NCBI GenBank assembly: GCA_001579985.1
Contig: LRSR01008257.1
Coordinates: forward strand, 1-20,300
Reading direction: 5' to 3'
DNA: 20,300 nucleotides
Origin: Hypsibius dujardini
Taxonomy: Eukaryota; Tardigrada; Eutardigrada; Parachela; Hypsibiidae
The notes under the pieces are model-generated. The model saw only the letters and a program-made list of their open reading frames with translations. It ran no database searches and was not told the DNA's origin. This document shows positions 9,101 to 18,100 of the stretch, one piece after another; position 1 is the first letter of the stretch; each line of letters opens with the position of its first letter. Position numbers and translations under genes: made by a program.

Positions 9101-11182
9101 TTTTTCAATTGTAATATTGAGAACTAAGTTAAACACACACAATAAAATTAAAAAAAGTGGAACATTTCGCCTTCCAGAGATGCAAAATTCCCTTGTGAGA
9201 AGTGTAAGGAAAACATCGATAACAGTTTCGTAAACTAAGGGGGGGGAGAAATACTACTACTGTATTTGCTCCAAAATCAAACAGCACATTTTTGCTGACC
9301 ACGCCTTTCACGATTTCGACCAAGATCCACACATTTCACGATTTCGACCAAGATCCACACATTTTACGATTTCGTCCAAAGTCCACACACTTTACGATTT
9401 TAGTTCAAGATCTCTGTACGAGTAGTATCTCCGAAATGTCCGATTCACACGATTCTTTCGACGACATAGCCAAGGAGCTAACAAAGGTCTACAGTGATAC
9501 AATGGGATAATTCAGGTTTATTCAAAATCAGCTACCGCTAATTTTTAGCTTAGTTTTCTAATAGCTAAAAAGGTTGTGCCCATAGCAAAAGGTTGCCTCA
9601 AATTTGGGCGAAAAAAGTTGTTTGCATAACCTTCGGTAATTAAAACGGATGCCCAGGTTGTGACTTGTGAGCATAGTAGAAATTAGGATTCTTAATTAAT
9701 GTTAATGATGCGCAGCTGCTCTCCCTCTTTCTTTTGGTCCTGCCTCTCCAGCCCAACAGTCTGACTTTGAGCGCGGCATCCGCGATCCCATGCGAGATCC
9801 CATGCGAGCTCGTCTCATCTTCACACTCTCCTTATATTGTTCATTCCAATTTTGGGAGATTTTCTTTCCGCCCCGCCCGCCCTACTTATTAACCTTTCTC
9901 ACTCAATAAACATACGGAGTACCCGGACTTCGGGCCCCGGTACTTCCTTTAAGGCAACTCCTCCGGTGTTTGTTCTTACGTAACAGCCGGCGCAGCATTA
10001 AGGGAAAATTGCCTCTTTGTTTAGGCTTAAAAATCTTCCCGGGTCGCTCGCTGGCTGTGGTTGTCCAAATCATTTTAATTTATACTTGAATTTCATTTAT
10101 TCTGAAAATATAATGAGTTTTGCAAACTTTTGGCCATTCTCAAAACTGGAAAATGACACGTGACGTCATCATAGCCTCCTTGCGTTCGGATACTCTTCTC
10201 AAAACTTTATTAAACAAAGTTTTTCCGATTAACTGGGTTTTGGGATTTTCAGGTGCCGACCGCAAATCCTCATACTCGAATGCCTGGGATTTCGAATAAT
10301 GCTTCACATTTTAAAGTTATGAGTCGTGGACCTCCATTTCATTTTGGGATGGGATGAACTTTTGAGGTCCACCAGCCATAACTCTTGAATTTAAATCATG
10401 AAGCAAAATCTCTGAAATCTAAGTATGAGGATTTACAGTAGGCACCTGAAAAGCCGAATATCAAGTCAATCGGAAAAACTTTGTCTAATGCAGTTTTGAG
10501 AAGAGAACCCAAACGGAAGAGATCTAAGATGACGTCACGTGTCATTTTCCAGTTTTTGGGAATGGCCAGAAGTTTGCAAAACTCGTTTGATTTTCTGAAT
10601 AAATGAAATTCTAGTACAAAGTAAAATGATCTGGACCAAAACAGCCAGCAACCCAGGAAGATTTTTCGAGCCGAAACAAAAAGGCCATTTCCCCTTAACA
10701 TAATATAAGGTTGTGCGAAGTTGAGCATAACCCTCTCTCCAAAAGTTTATTCTATTTGTACAATAATAAGTAGGTACGAGCAAATCGGCAAATCACTCCG
10801 TTACCTCACTTCCGTTGAAGCGGCTCTGCCATATGGCGTGAAAGTCCGCCGACTCTTCCGGCTTAACCGACCCGCCAGACGCGGATGCGGAGGCGGAGGC
10901 GGAGGCGGATGCGGAAGCGTTTCGAAAGACCACAGCTGCGCAGGTGAAGGGTCCGCTGTAAGCCAACTCCTCCCGGAGATTACCGATGGTCAGTGCCAGT
11001 CCGGCCCGTCCGGAGTACGGCGGTACAAAATGGTAGATGAGGAATGCGATGAGAAGGACGCCGAAGAGCCTGGTACGCAGTCGGAGCGTCCTGGTGATGC
11101 TGTCCAAGTATTGGCGGAGCCGGAAATCCAGGCCGAATTCGCCAAGCTCATTCCACATGAATGCCCAGGGAGATCGCATCAT
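5875..11182 (-). CDS. FUT8-like: FUT8-like alpha-1,6-fucosyltransferase (GT23 family), four exons, 478 residues
   Basis: Exons 11182-10805, 7970-7635, 6881-6398 and 6113-5875 join in frame (phases 0, 0, 1). The product is a type II membrane protein: a short basic cytoplasmic end, one membrane segment at about 40-56, and a stem with seven Ala-Ser pairs (89-102) and N-glycosylation sites such as NAS (88-90). The catalytic part then follows. Its family marks are a Cys-rich PADCRGCQTRGLANAVN block (153-169), RWTYGVW (193-199), VHIRRGDKI (321-329; compare the FUT8 HVRRTDK motif that binds GDP-fucose) and EFVVCTYSSNVCR (441-453; compare FUT8 VCTFSSQVCR). FUT8 adds core fucose to N-glycans in the Golgi and is about 575 residues long with a C-terminal SH3 domain. 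Here the protein stops soon after SLD (470-472), so the SH3 part is missing. The exact acceptor glycan is unknown. Confidence 0.85.
6398..6881 (-). CDS. FUT8-like: FUT8-like exon 3: nucleotide-sugar binding motif
   Basis: This exon spans 484 bp between the acceptor CCCCCGCGAAG (AG at 6883-6882) and the donor GCAG|GTGCGT (6397). It enters in phase 0 and leaves in phase 1. It contains VHIRRGDKI and a Rossmann-like TLLLLSDDEEASRQF strand-helix. The acceptor has a weak pyrimidine tract but is the only AG for well over 100 bases. The frame is open for a further 25 codons upstream, so the exact 5' border is less certain than the others. Confidence 0.75.
6882..7634 (-). other. FUT8-like intron 2
   Basis: This AT-rich intron of about 750 bp has a low-complexity TTTAATTTAATTTAAAATAAAA tract near 7005-7030. 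No mobile element or embedded gene was recognised. Confidence 0.6.
7635..7970 (-). CDS. FUT8-like: FUT8-like exon 2: start of the catalytic domain
   Basis: This exon holds 112 codons between the acceptor TTTCTCTCAG (AG at 7972-7971) and the donor GTGTGG at 7634, both phase 0. It carries the CRGCQTRGLANAVNIALG and RRIHLIGDRWTYGVWRDHF blocks, which correspond to the CNxxxGCGYGCQ...W region of FUT8. Confidence 0.8.
8030..8182. repeat. 27-bp minisatellite, about 5.6 copies
   Basis: The unit is GATTGGTCTATCACTAACGT plus GAATCCT. Units start at 8030, 8057, 8084, 8111 and 8138, with a partial copy at 8165. It lies 60 bp from the exon 2 acceptor, inside intron 1 of the fucosyltransferase gene. As the unit is a multiple of three it makes long open frames that run into the exon on the minus strand. 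These frames are an artefact. Confidence 0.95.
8487..9204. mobile_element. Non-autonomous foldback element, 718 bp, arms of about 180 bp
   Basis: The left arm (8487-8668) and right arm (9021-9204) are inverted copies. Shared blocks include CAAGGGAATTTTGCATCTC, CTTCCAGAGATGCAAAA, AATACAAATGCC and GGTGGTACATAGGGGGCGCT. The arms enclose a 352-bp unique core. TA dinucleotides at 8485-8486 and 9205-9206 could be the target duplication. No transposase is encoded. It sits in intron 1 of the fucosyltransferase gene. Confidence 0.8.
9309..9412. repeat. 28-bp tandem repeat, about 3.7 copies
   Basis: The unit is CACGATTTCGACCAAGATCC plus ACACATTT. The first two copies are nearly identical and the last two have decayed. 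The following 9437-9510 reads, on the plus strand, as a short acidic peptide MSDSHDSFDDIAKELTKVYS, of unknown status. Confidence 0.85.
9659..9985 (+). mobile_element. LTR-like segment (possible solo or truncated LTR)
   Basis: The segment runs from TGT to ACA and is compositionally unlike its surroundings (C/T-rich). It carries AATAAA (9905-9910) followed by a GC-rich stretch, resembling the R-U5 part of a retrotransposon LTR. A 12-bp unit GATCCCATGCGA is doubled near 9784. No matching 5-bp target duplication was found, and no gag or pol fragment follows. The borders are a guess. Confidence 0.3.
9998..10698. mobile_element. TTAA-flanked foldback element, about 700 bp
   Basis: TTAA at 9998-10001 and at 10695-10698 bracket two diverged inverted arms of about 340 bp each, meeting near 10350. 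Together they form one large hairpin. Shared blocks include ATTTCATTTATTC, GAAAATGACACGTGACGTCA, AAAGTTTTTCCGATT and AAATCCTCATACT. A TTAA duplication with G/C-run termini resembles piggyBac-type insertion. The termini here read TTAA-GGG...CCC-TTAA, so family membership is uncertain. Open frames inside are mirror artefacts. Confidence 0.75.
10154..10168. promoter_or_regulatory. Overlapping E-box and CRE-like motif in the left arm
   Basis: TGACACGTGACGTCA combines CACGTG with the palindrome TGACGTCA. The same 15-mer is kept, inverted, at 10530-10544 in the right arm, although the arms have diverged elsewhere. Any binding is inferred. Confidence 0.35.
10805..11182 (-). CDS. FUT8-like: FUT8-like exon 1: anchor and stem
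   Basis: This exon holds 126 codons from tandem ATGs (11182 and 11179) to AGTGAG before donor GTAACG, phase 0. The membrane segment LFGVLLIAFLIYHFV follows an Arg-rich stretch, as in Golgi glycosyltransferases. The (Ala-Ser)7 tract is encoded by a GGAGGC-type microsatellite at 10880-10921 on the plus strand. Confidence 0.8.
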
Positions 11183-11258
11183 TAGGACGCTCCCGTGGTT
11201 AACCCGAAGAAACCCTGCCGAGGGAGATACAGAATATTATCATTACTGTAAATTATAC

Positions 11259-11460
11259 AAATTACTACATATATAATAATATCATTAACATTTAAATTAC
11301 TTCATATATAATAATATCATGAACATTTAAATTACTATATATAATAATATCATTAACATTTAAATTACTACATATATAATAATATCATTAACATTTAAAT
11401 TACTACATATATAATAATGTCATTAACATTTAAATTACTACATATATAATTAATATCATT
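11259..11460. repeat. AT-rich 35-bp tandem repeat, about 6 copies
   Basis: The unit is AAATTACTACATATATAATA plus ATATCATTAACATTT. Units start at 11259, 11294, 11329, 11362, 11397 and 11432. It lies upstream of the fucosyltransferase start codon, in the presumed 5' flank. Confidence 0.95.
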
Positions 11461-11964
11461 GGGTCAAAGATACTAAATTATAAATATAGGTTAAATTAAG
11501 TTACAAGAAATAATAACAAAAAATTATATATATGATAATAATATCACTAACACAAAGATATTTAACTATTATTTTAAATATTATTAAATTTCAATAAATA
11601 ACTAAAAACATTTATATATATATCATTAACATGGTGGTAAAGAAATTAAGTGATAATTTAGAAATACTTTTTGATTTGATTAACAAATTGTTTTCGCAGT
11701 TGAAATCGTAAAAATGCAAAGCACTATTTAAAGGCAGATTGTTACTTGCAGTCTGAAACAAAGTTACTTAAACAATTAGGATATTATTATTTAAAATGTT
11801 CGCTGAAAATATATTTTCTTTTAAATAAAATGGTTTTTATTTGCAAAAACTTGGCGGGGATTTTACATTTGTTTTGCATTTTAATCGAATTCACGCACGT
11901 TATATAAATATTTAAACAACGCTACATGTGGCTCAATGACTTACAGTTCGCAGTAACAATCAAT
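11461..11964. other. AT-rich intergenic stretch
   Basis: Degenerate continuations of the TATATAATAATATCA motif are visible to about 11640. No gene was recognised. Confidence 0.5.
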
Positions 11965-12178
11965 GAATCAATCAAGTATCCGCTTGAAAAATGAACCAAT
12001 CAACGGATCAATCAAGAAACCGCTTGAAGAATCAATCAATCAACGGATCAATCAAGTGACCGCTTGAAGAATCAACCAATCAACGAATCAATCAAGTAAC
12101 CGCTTGAAGAATCAACCAATTAACGAAGCAATCAAGTAACCGCTTGAAGAATCAACCAATCAACGAATCAATCAACTA
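11965..12178. repeat. 40-bp minisatellite, about 5.4 copies
   Basis: The unit is GAATCAATCAAGTAACCGCT plus TGAAGAATCAACCAATCAAC, with starts at 11965, 12005, 12045, 12085, 12125 and 12165. Each full unit contains the small dyad TCAAG-n6-CTTGA. Confidence 0.95.
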
Positions 12179-12430
12179 AGCAATTCACACGGTTTCGTGC
12201 ACTTACTGTATGGACCGATCTTTGCATGAAATTTTGTAGAAGACACATGTCTCGCAGAAATAATTCTTTTAATTTGAATTATGAATGAAGAATTAGAATG
12301 GGAAAATTTGAGAGCACTGGTTCAAATCATATTCAAACAAGCAAATGCAAAAATAAAGTAAAATAAAACTGTCTACGCACAAACCAATCAAACAATCAAA
12401 CAGTGTCTAGCATTGGAGCATTCCACATTT
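12179..12430. other. Intergenic, nothing recognised
   Basis: No feature was supported apart from scattered AATCAA motifs like those of the preceding array. Confidence 0.4.
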
Positions 12431-12480
12431 CCAATCAACTGCACTCAATCAACTGCACTCAATCAACTGCACTCAATCAA
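12431..12480. repeat. 14-bp tandem repeat, about 3.5 copies
   Basis: TCAATCAACTGCAC is repeated from 12431. A 130-codon plus-strand frame spans this repeat and continues to 12795. Its composition is Lys/Asn/Ser-rich and no family was recognised, so it is not called as a gene. Confidence 0.85.
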
Positions 12481-12944
12481 TCAAGACTCCACTCAGTTTC
12501 GTTCGGCAATCTTTTTTCGAAATCTCGAAGTGAAAAAGGCTGGCTTCCAGTAATTAAATTTCTCGCCAATCGTGCTCGGGAGTTTAAAATGCATAAGAGT
12601 ATCCACTTAAAGCGTAAATACGAACAATTTTGCAAAACAAAAGGACGGAAAAAGTCACCGAAAAAAAATTCGCTACATAAAAACTACAATCGGCCAATCA
12701 ACCGAATTGAAATCTCGGCATGTCAATGTCAAGAAATCAATAAATCAATAAATCAAGTTAGTGTTCATGTGCACGGAGTTATTGTCAAATTTTAATGGGA
12801 AGAAGCCAGCCGAATTGAATGGCGTATTCGATCTTTCTCGTTTAACTCTGGTAAAAAAACAATTAAAAACAGCATCTACTATGTATGAGTTATAAAAACA
12901 CACAAAGCAGAGCCCTCGTTAGGTGAAGTAAATAAACGTTCATA
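12481..12944. other. Intergenic, no supported gene
   Basis: The rest of the open frame noted above runs to 12795. Nothing else was recognised. Confidence 0.35.
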
Positions 12945-13065
12945 CACATATGGCAAAAACCTTGCGCTGACCGAGTTAAGCCATTACACTCGTTGCATGG
13001 CTGTTGCAGAAAACCGTTGAGTTAAAGTGCTTAACTCGGTTAGCGCAAGGTTATTGCCACATGTG
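12945..13065. mobile_element. MITE, Tc1/mariner-type, 121 bp, TA target duplication
   Basis: Inverted arms begin CACATATGGC on the left and CACATGTGGC on the right, followed by ACCTTGCGCT and (G/A)ACCGAGTTAAG. TA flanks lie at 12943-12944 and 13066-13067. The termini match the 563-718 element (CACAYRTGGC, then AGCGCT or TGCGCT and AGTTAA), which indicates one family. Confidence 0.75.
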
Positions 13066-14053
13066 TAAAAACGATTCGCCAATTGCGGCATTGCTTACCT
13101 TGAGTTAGCGGATGATTTAATAATTAGTTTAACCACGTCGCAAGAAGTAAAAAATAAATTCCATTTTTGAACACCATCCAAATTAATTCAAGAGTAATAA
13201 AGAGACAAGAGAGATCCCGGCAGCGTGAAAGATTAGAGTGAAGGTTTGTGATTTTTAATGAAGTTCCAAATGAGTTATTGTTTAGTTCTTTCCCTATCAA
13301 CTTACCTGGTGTGCGCAATAAGATTTGTATAGGGAGAGTACTTAATTGGAACAACTTCTGAGTATTGGCCTGCTGATATTTGATTTACAGACTCATCATT
13401 CTAAACAACCACCAGACTACACACGAGACAGACGAAGCGGAAATAGTTTTCGTTTGTTTGCCTCGACACCTACGCCCACAAGATCACTGCCTCAGCGCGC
13501 CTTAACAGTTCCACTACCTGGCGGCGCCACTTACCTGTTTTCACAAACCGAATGCCGGTCGCCAGTTCACACGGGGTATGCAAAGTGCATGCCTATTATC
13601 AATAGCTCCACCCCTCATTCCAAAAACACTTTCGTTGATGACATTCGATTGCAAATTGACTTTGGAGCCAGAAAGTGCCAAAAAGTTGAAAAAACTCTAA
13701 TTCTGCTAATTTTTGTGCATGCGAAATACAACTGCAAACAACGTGCACGGTAATCACTAAATCAATCATTCATGCAATGGGCAAAAGTAATGGGCGTAAT
13801 TCAGGACTTGCTTGATTTGTCTTCGATGAAAAGGGGGAATCTTTGCAGTCCACCATATTTCTCAGGATCATAGTGGAGGATGTTATATTTGGGAGAAACA
13901 AAAAACAATATGCATGATCTAAATATTCGGGTGGGACAACATTTCTTGTTAAATGCTTGCAAGCAATTCCTCGCACATACGCAGTGCGTATTACGCACAC
14001 ATGAAAAAGCTTTGGTATGAGGAGAATATGGATATGGAGTGTGATATGGAGTG
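13066..14053. other. Intergenic stretch with open frames but no recognised gene
   Basis: A plus-strand frame at 13346-13753 (135 codons) and a minus-strand frame at 13770-14186 (138 codons) are open. Neither shows a domain, signal peptide or convincing splice context, and the latter runs into a transposon hairpin. They are left uncalled. Confidence 0.35.
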
Positions 14054-14255
14054 TGTATTTCGGCTCGCCCTCCACTTGGTCGATAAATCGGCTCACTCCT
14101 GGGTTTCTCTTTGCTGGAAGGAGCTTGATTGCTTGATTTTTAGAAGTGTTATAGTATACTAGGATATAGCACAAATAATCAAACAATCAAGTACCCGTCA
14201 TCAAAGAGAAACCCATGAATGAGCCGATTTATCGACCAGGCTGAGCCGAAATACA
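14054..14255. mobile_element. Foldback (MITE-like) element, about 200 bp
   Basis: Inverted arms at about 14054-14150 and 14165-14255 share TGTATTTCGGCTC, GGTCGATAAATCGGCTCA, GGGTTTCTCTTT and CTTGATTG(C/T)TTGATT. They meet around a short ATACTAG centre. The target duplication is unclear. Confidence 0.7.
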
Positions 14256-14332
14256 GATTTCACCTCATATTGTTCAACTTCGAAGTCGTGAACTTGATCT
14301 CCTTTCCAGTGACACGCCCTGATTACAATTAA

Positions 14333-14338
14333 TTTATT
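14333..14338 (-). terminator. Possible poly(A) signal of the GPCR gene
   Basis: AATAAA lies on the minus strand about 180 bases beyond the stop codon at 14520. The distance is plausible for a 3' UTR, but the region is AT-rich and the match could be chance. Confidence 0.35.
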
Positions 14339-14519
14339 AATTTTATATAAATCGTAGAACTTATTGAAAAAGAAATACAAAAGTGTGTTTAGACGTGAGA
14401 GCATCGTCACGTGATATGGCACGCGAAATAACGTCGGAATGTGCTTCCTCAAATTGCCGAACAGCTGACTCGAGGATGACGGAATAACGGACGGATGATT
14501 GGCTACACAAGGCGAGGCT

Positions 14520-15125
14520 CTACATCATGGACTCGGAGACGGCTCGTGGACAGACGGCAATCACGTTGGGATCGTGACCGACGAGCAGACTGACGCGATT
14601 CGGTGAAGCGGACCGCACGCTGGTTTTTGAGCGGAGCGATGTGCGGAGCGTGCGAATAGACGCTGTGATCCTGCTGCGCTGTCCGCCGCACGCTCGGCGG
14701 AGGTGCTTCCGCAGAGCTGTCCGGAAGGCCGGGTTGACTGCGCAATAGAGGACGAAATTGAGCGAGAAATTGAGGTTCAGGCAGAAGAGCTTAATCGGTT
14801 CGGTGACACTCTCCTCGTGGCGGGAATGCCGACGGATGCAGGTGCTGTCGAGGGTCTGCAGCACCATGAACACTGCTGACGGGGTCTGCGTGATGAGGTA
14901 CAGCAGCACACACGTCGCCAGCATGATGGACGCATTGTGCTCAGAGGCCGCAGCGGCGACCTTGCGGGTGGTGTTACTGGTGGTCAGGGCTCCGCGGGCG
15001 TCGGGCGTCGACGAGAGGGTGATGCGGAGTTTGAGGAGCCGCGACTTGCGCTTGCGATTGATGATGTGCATCAGGACGGAGTTGATGGTGAGGATGGCGA
15101 GGAAGGTGAGGGCCGGCAGCACGAA
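14520..15125 (-). CDS. GPCR last exon: TM5 to C-terminus
   Basis: This exon holds 201 codons and a stop, after the acceptor GATTTGCAG (AG at 15127-15126), phase 0. It encodes TM5, intracellular loop 3, TM6, TM7 and a cytoplasmic tail of about 65 residues with many Arg and Ser, possible phosphorylation sites. A Cys pair in RRACGG and elsewhere may be palmitoylated (inference). Confidence 0.85.
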   Translation of the reverse strand, partial: FVLPALTFLAILTINSVLMHIINRKRKSRLLKLRITLSSTPDARGALTTSNTTRKVAAAASEHNASIMLATCVLLYLITQTPSAVFMVLQTLDSTCIRRHSRHEESVTEPIKLFCLNLNFSLNFVLYCAVNPAFRTALRKHLRRACGGQRSRITASIRTLRTSLRSKTSVRSASPNRVSLLVGHDPNVIAVCPRAVSESMM

Positions 15126-18100
15126 CTGCAAATCAATCAGAATGTTACCTGGATGTGCACGATACAAGGACGGAGAGGCCGGCCTATTAATGATACTTGT
15201 AGTCTCCCCGTGTTCTGGTCTCTAGTGATATTCAGATCAGAAACAATGGCACTACAGTGGAATTGGCACTCCGACAGTTGGTAGCTCGACATTTGGCACT
15301 CCGACATTTGGTACCTCGACATTGGGTACCTCGACATTTGGCACCCCGACATTTGGTACCTCGACATTTGGTACCTCGATATTTGGCACCCCGACATTTG
15401 GTACCTCGACATTTGGCACTTCGACATTTGGCACGACATTTGGTATCCCGACAAATGCCACTTGACAAATGCTAACAACGAATGACAATTTGTACACCGA
15501 AATAAGGTACGTCAATATATAGAAACTAGTGACATTTGGTTTTGATGGACATGTGGCACATCGACACATGGTATGCTGACGAATTGCGTGAGCCGCCAGA
15601 CGGTCATTCAGCGAAAGTGTTACTGTTTTGGCACACAGAATAATGAAAAGAACATTTCAATAGAAAAAGTAAAACAAGTCAGGCAGTTCAAGGGAAGATA
15701 CAAAGAAATAATCCAACCCCACCCACAATCAGGTATTATGACAAAGGGGTCTGATTTCCGGTAGGCCCCCCTGGGATTCAAAACGTGTTCGAACACATCA
15801 GTTTTTCATCAAATTTGGACCTCTCTTTAATGTTTTGAACCTCTCACTTGTATTCACCAATAGAGAACATATTTTAGACCTCAACAAATCTCAAATTTGA
15901 GCGAAAAACTGATGTTTTGAAATTCCAGGGGGCCCACTGGTAATGAGACCCCCACACCCCACAAGTTTGAAAATGATCAGGAACAAGAGGTCAAATTTTG
16001 GGTTCAATCTTGAAAAAAATGCGTTTTGCCCCTTCTCGTCCCCTTGGCCTAACCGTGAGGGGTCCTGGTTCCGACCTGTAAGGACCCTAAACGAGCCTCT
16101 GGTACTATCTGTACCCGATTACCAAAAGTATGTTAACCAAAAGTGGACATACCAGGCAAACGCTATGGGTTGAATCGCTACATGGGTTGAATCGGTGGGG
16201 TGGCGGAGGGCGCCACAAGTGTAAATTGTAAACAACACTCATTCAATTTACACTTGTGGCGCCCTCCGCCACCCCACCGATTCAACCCATGTAGCGATTC
16301 AACCCATAGCGTTTGCTTGGTACTAAATATCAGTGTAAGATACGTCGCGACACGGTTGCACTGTACCAAGCAAACGCTATGGGTTGCATCTCTACTTGGG
16401 TTGAATCGGTCGGGTGGCGGAGGGCGCCGCAGGTGGTGTGTGTATTGCTGCATGAGTGTTGTTTACAATTTACACTCGTGGCGCCCTCCGCCACCCGACC
16501 GATTCAACCCAAGTAGTGATTCAACCCATAGCGTTTGCCTGGTACTAAAAACGTCACTTCGGAAGGGTGGACGGAGGTATGGACCAATGTCGGAAAGTCA
16601 CGTTCGCAATTCCAGTCCTCTTCGAGAAATCCAACTCGCTGCGCCTCGTGATCTCGGAAAACTCTCTAGCTTATGCTAATCTCTTCCAAATTGATTTTTG
16701 GGTGGAACAATACCAAGAAAAGTATATTTCATTGGTGTCTCGGTGGAGTTCCATTAAACTAATACTACCATACTGATACTACTACTGAGCTGGAGGGAGA
16801 GGAGGATTTCTCAAATCTCACCCGCGTGTTTCCGGCCCCGTGAGATGCTGCTCGCTAGCAGTTCGCCGCGTCCTCTGTCTTCAAACTTTTTTCAAGCTAA
16901 TACCAGTCGTTGTCAAATTAATTTTTGAATTCCATGACAAAGATAAAAGTGATGCGATTGATTTGTGGGTCATCTCTTCCGCGGAGACCCACATTGGTCC
17001 CCTTTAGTGTTCGAGTCCATAACTCCTATGGGATGGACTGACATGTTGCCCACAAATTAAGCTGATCGGAATTGCTTATTAGGCATGGTTATTGCGAGCC
17101 TCGCCCAGCCGCAACAGGATTATATTGCCCCACCTATCCTATAAATGGATTTCGAACGTCACGTTTATAATAGATCCTTGTTACGATATTCGTTATTAGA
17201 CCTTGTTGGCTGTCTGGTATGAACGTGTTCTCGCTTTTCAAGGAATTCTCTGGCTCGTGTTCGGACAGGTCGCACTGAAACAAATCGTATCCAGACAATT
17301 CCTACATCTCAGTTCGTACCCAAACATATTGTAATCATAGACATTTGGTACGACTTGACAAAATCGTGCAAATCGAACCCGGAGACTTCGTATTCAGATA
17401 AATTTGCTTAAATAAATTTATAATACTGTGCTCTCACGATTATAACGGTCGGTTTTTGACCCCAGGTGTGCACAGCCGTGTGAGTGTGAGTGTTTGTGCT
17501 CGCTCACAAGGGAATTCCACCACTCTTGAAGGTGAAATCGTAGACATCCGTTAATTTTGTAGTGTGTGTTAACATTATGTGATTCTGTTTCCATTGAGAA
17601 AAAAAACACAAACGTGTGGAAACAATTTTCTAAAAATAAATAATGTACCAGCGCACAAGAAAAGTCAAGTTTGCTGATAAATCAGTCCGGCAACGATTCA
17701 ATCGGCTGAATGAAATTAATTTGAATGCTATCATTTTCTTCTGGATTCTCCGGAAGATTCTCGCTCAAGATGTCAAAATATAAGTTTCAACGGTTCTGAA
17801 ATTAGAGAACCAAATATCCTTATGCGAATAGTCGGGATATGAAATGTCTCTTGATACGATTTGTCCATGATTGCAAACTGTCGGGGTACGAGTTGTACCT
17901 GGATACGAATTGAGTGGTACGACATGTCGGTATACGAGTTGTCGGGGTACGAAATGTCGGGTTGCCCCTTTGGCTTGTGGTATGAACGAATTATTTGCGA
18001 CCAAACAATTCCATCTAATATTTGAGGTACGTACCAATGACCCGTTGTACATCGTCCGCAGGTGCTTCAGCTCGATGGGACGGACTGGCACGGGCCCGAA

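Noticed and set aside
10396-10783. Minus-strand open frames of 82 and 110 codons
   Set aside because: They lie within one arm of the TTAA foldback element and have no transposase motifs.
11965-12178. Possible CRISPR-like array
   Set aside because: Units are contiguous 40-bp repeats without unique spacers, in a eukaryotic setting; it is a minisatellite.
13770-14186. 138-codon minus-strand open frame
   Set aside because: It runs through a foldback element and shows no domain, and the base composition is that of intergenic DNA.
15137-15569. Several open frames on both strands with 5-residue repeats
   Set aside because: They are products of the 15-bp array, which lacks stops in several frames.
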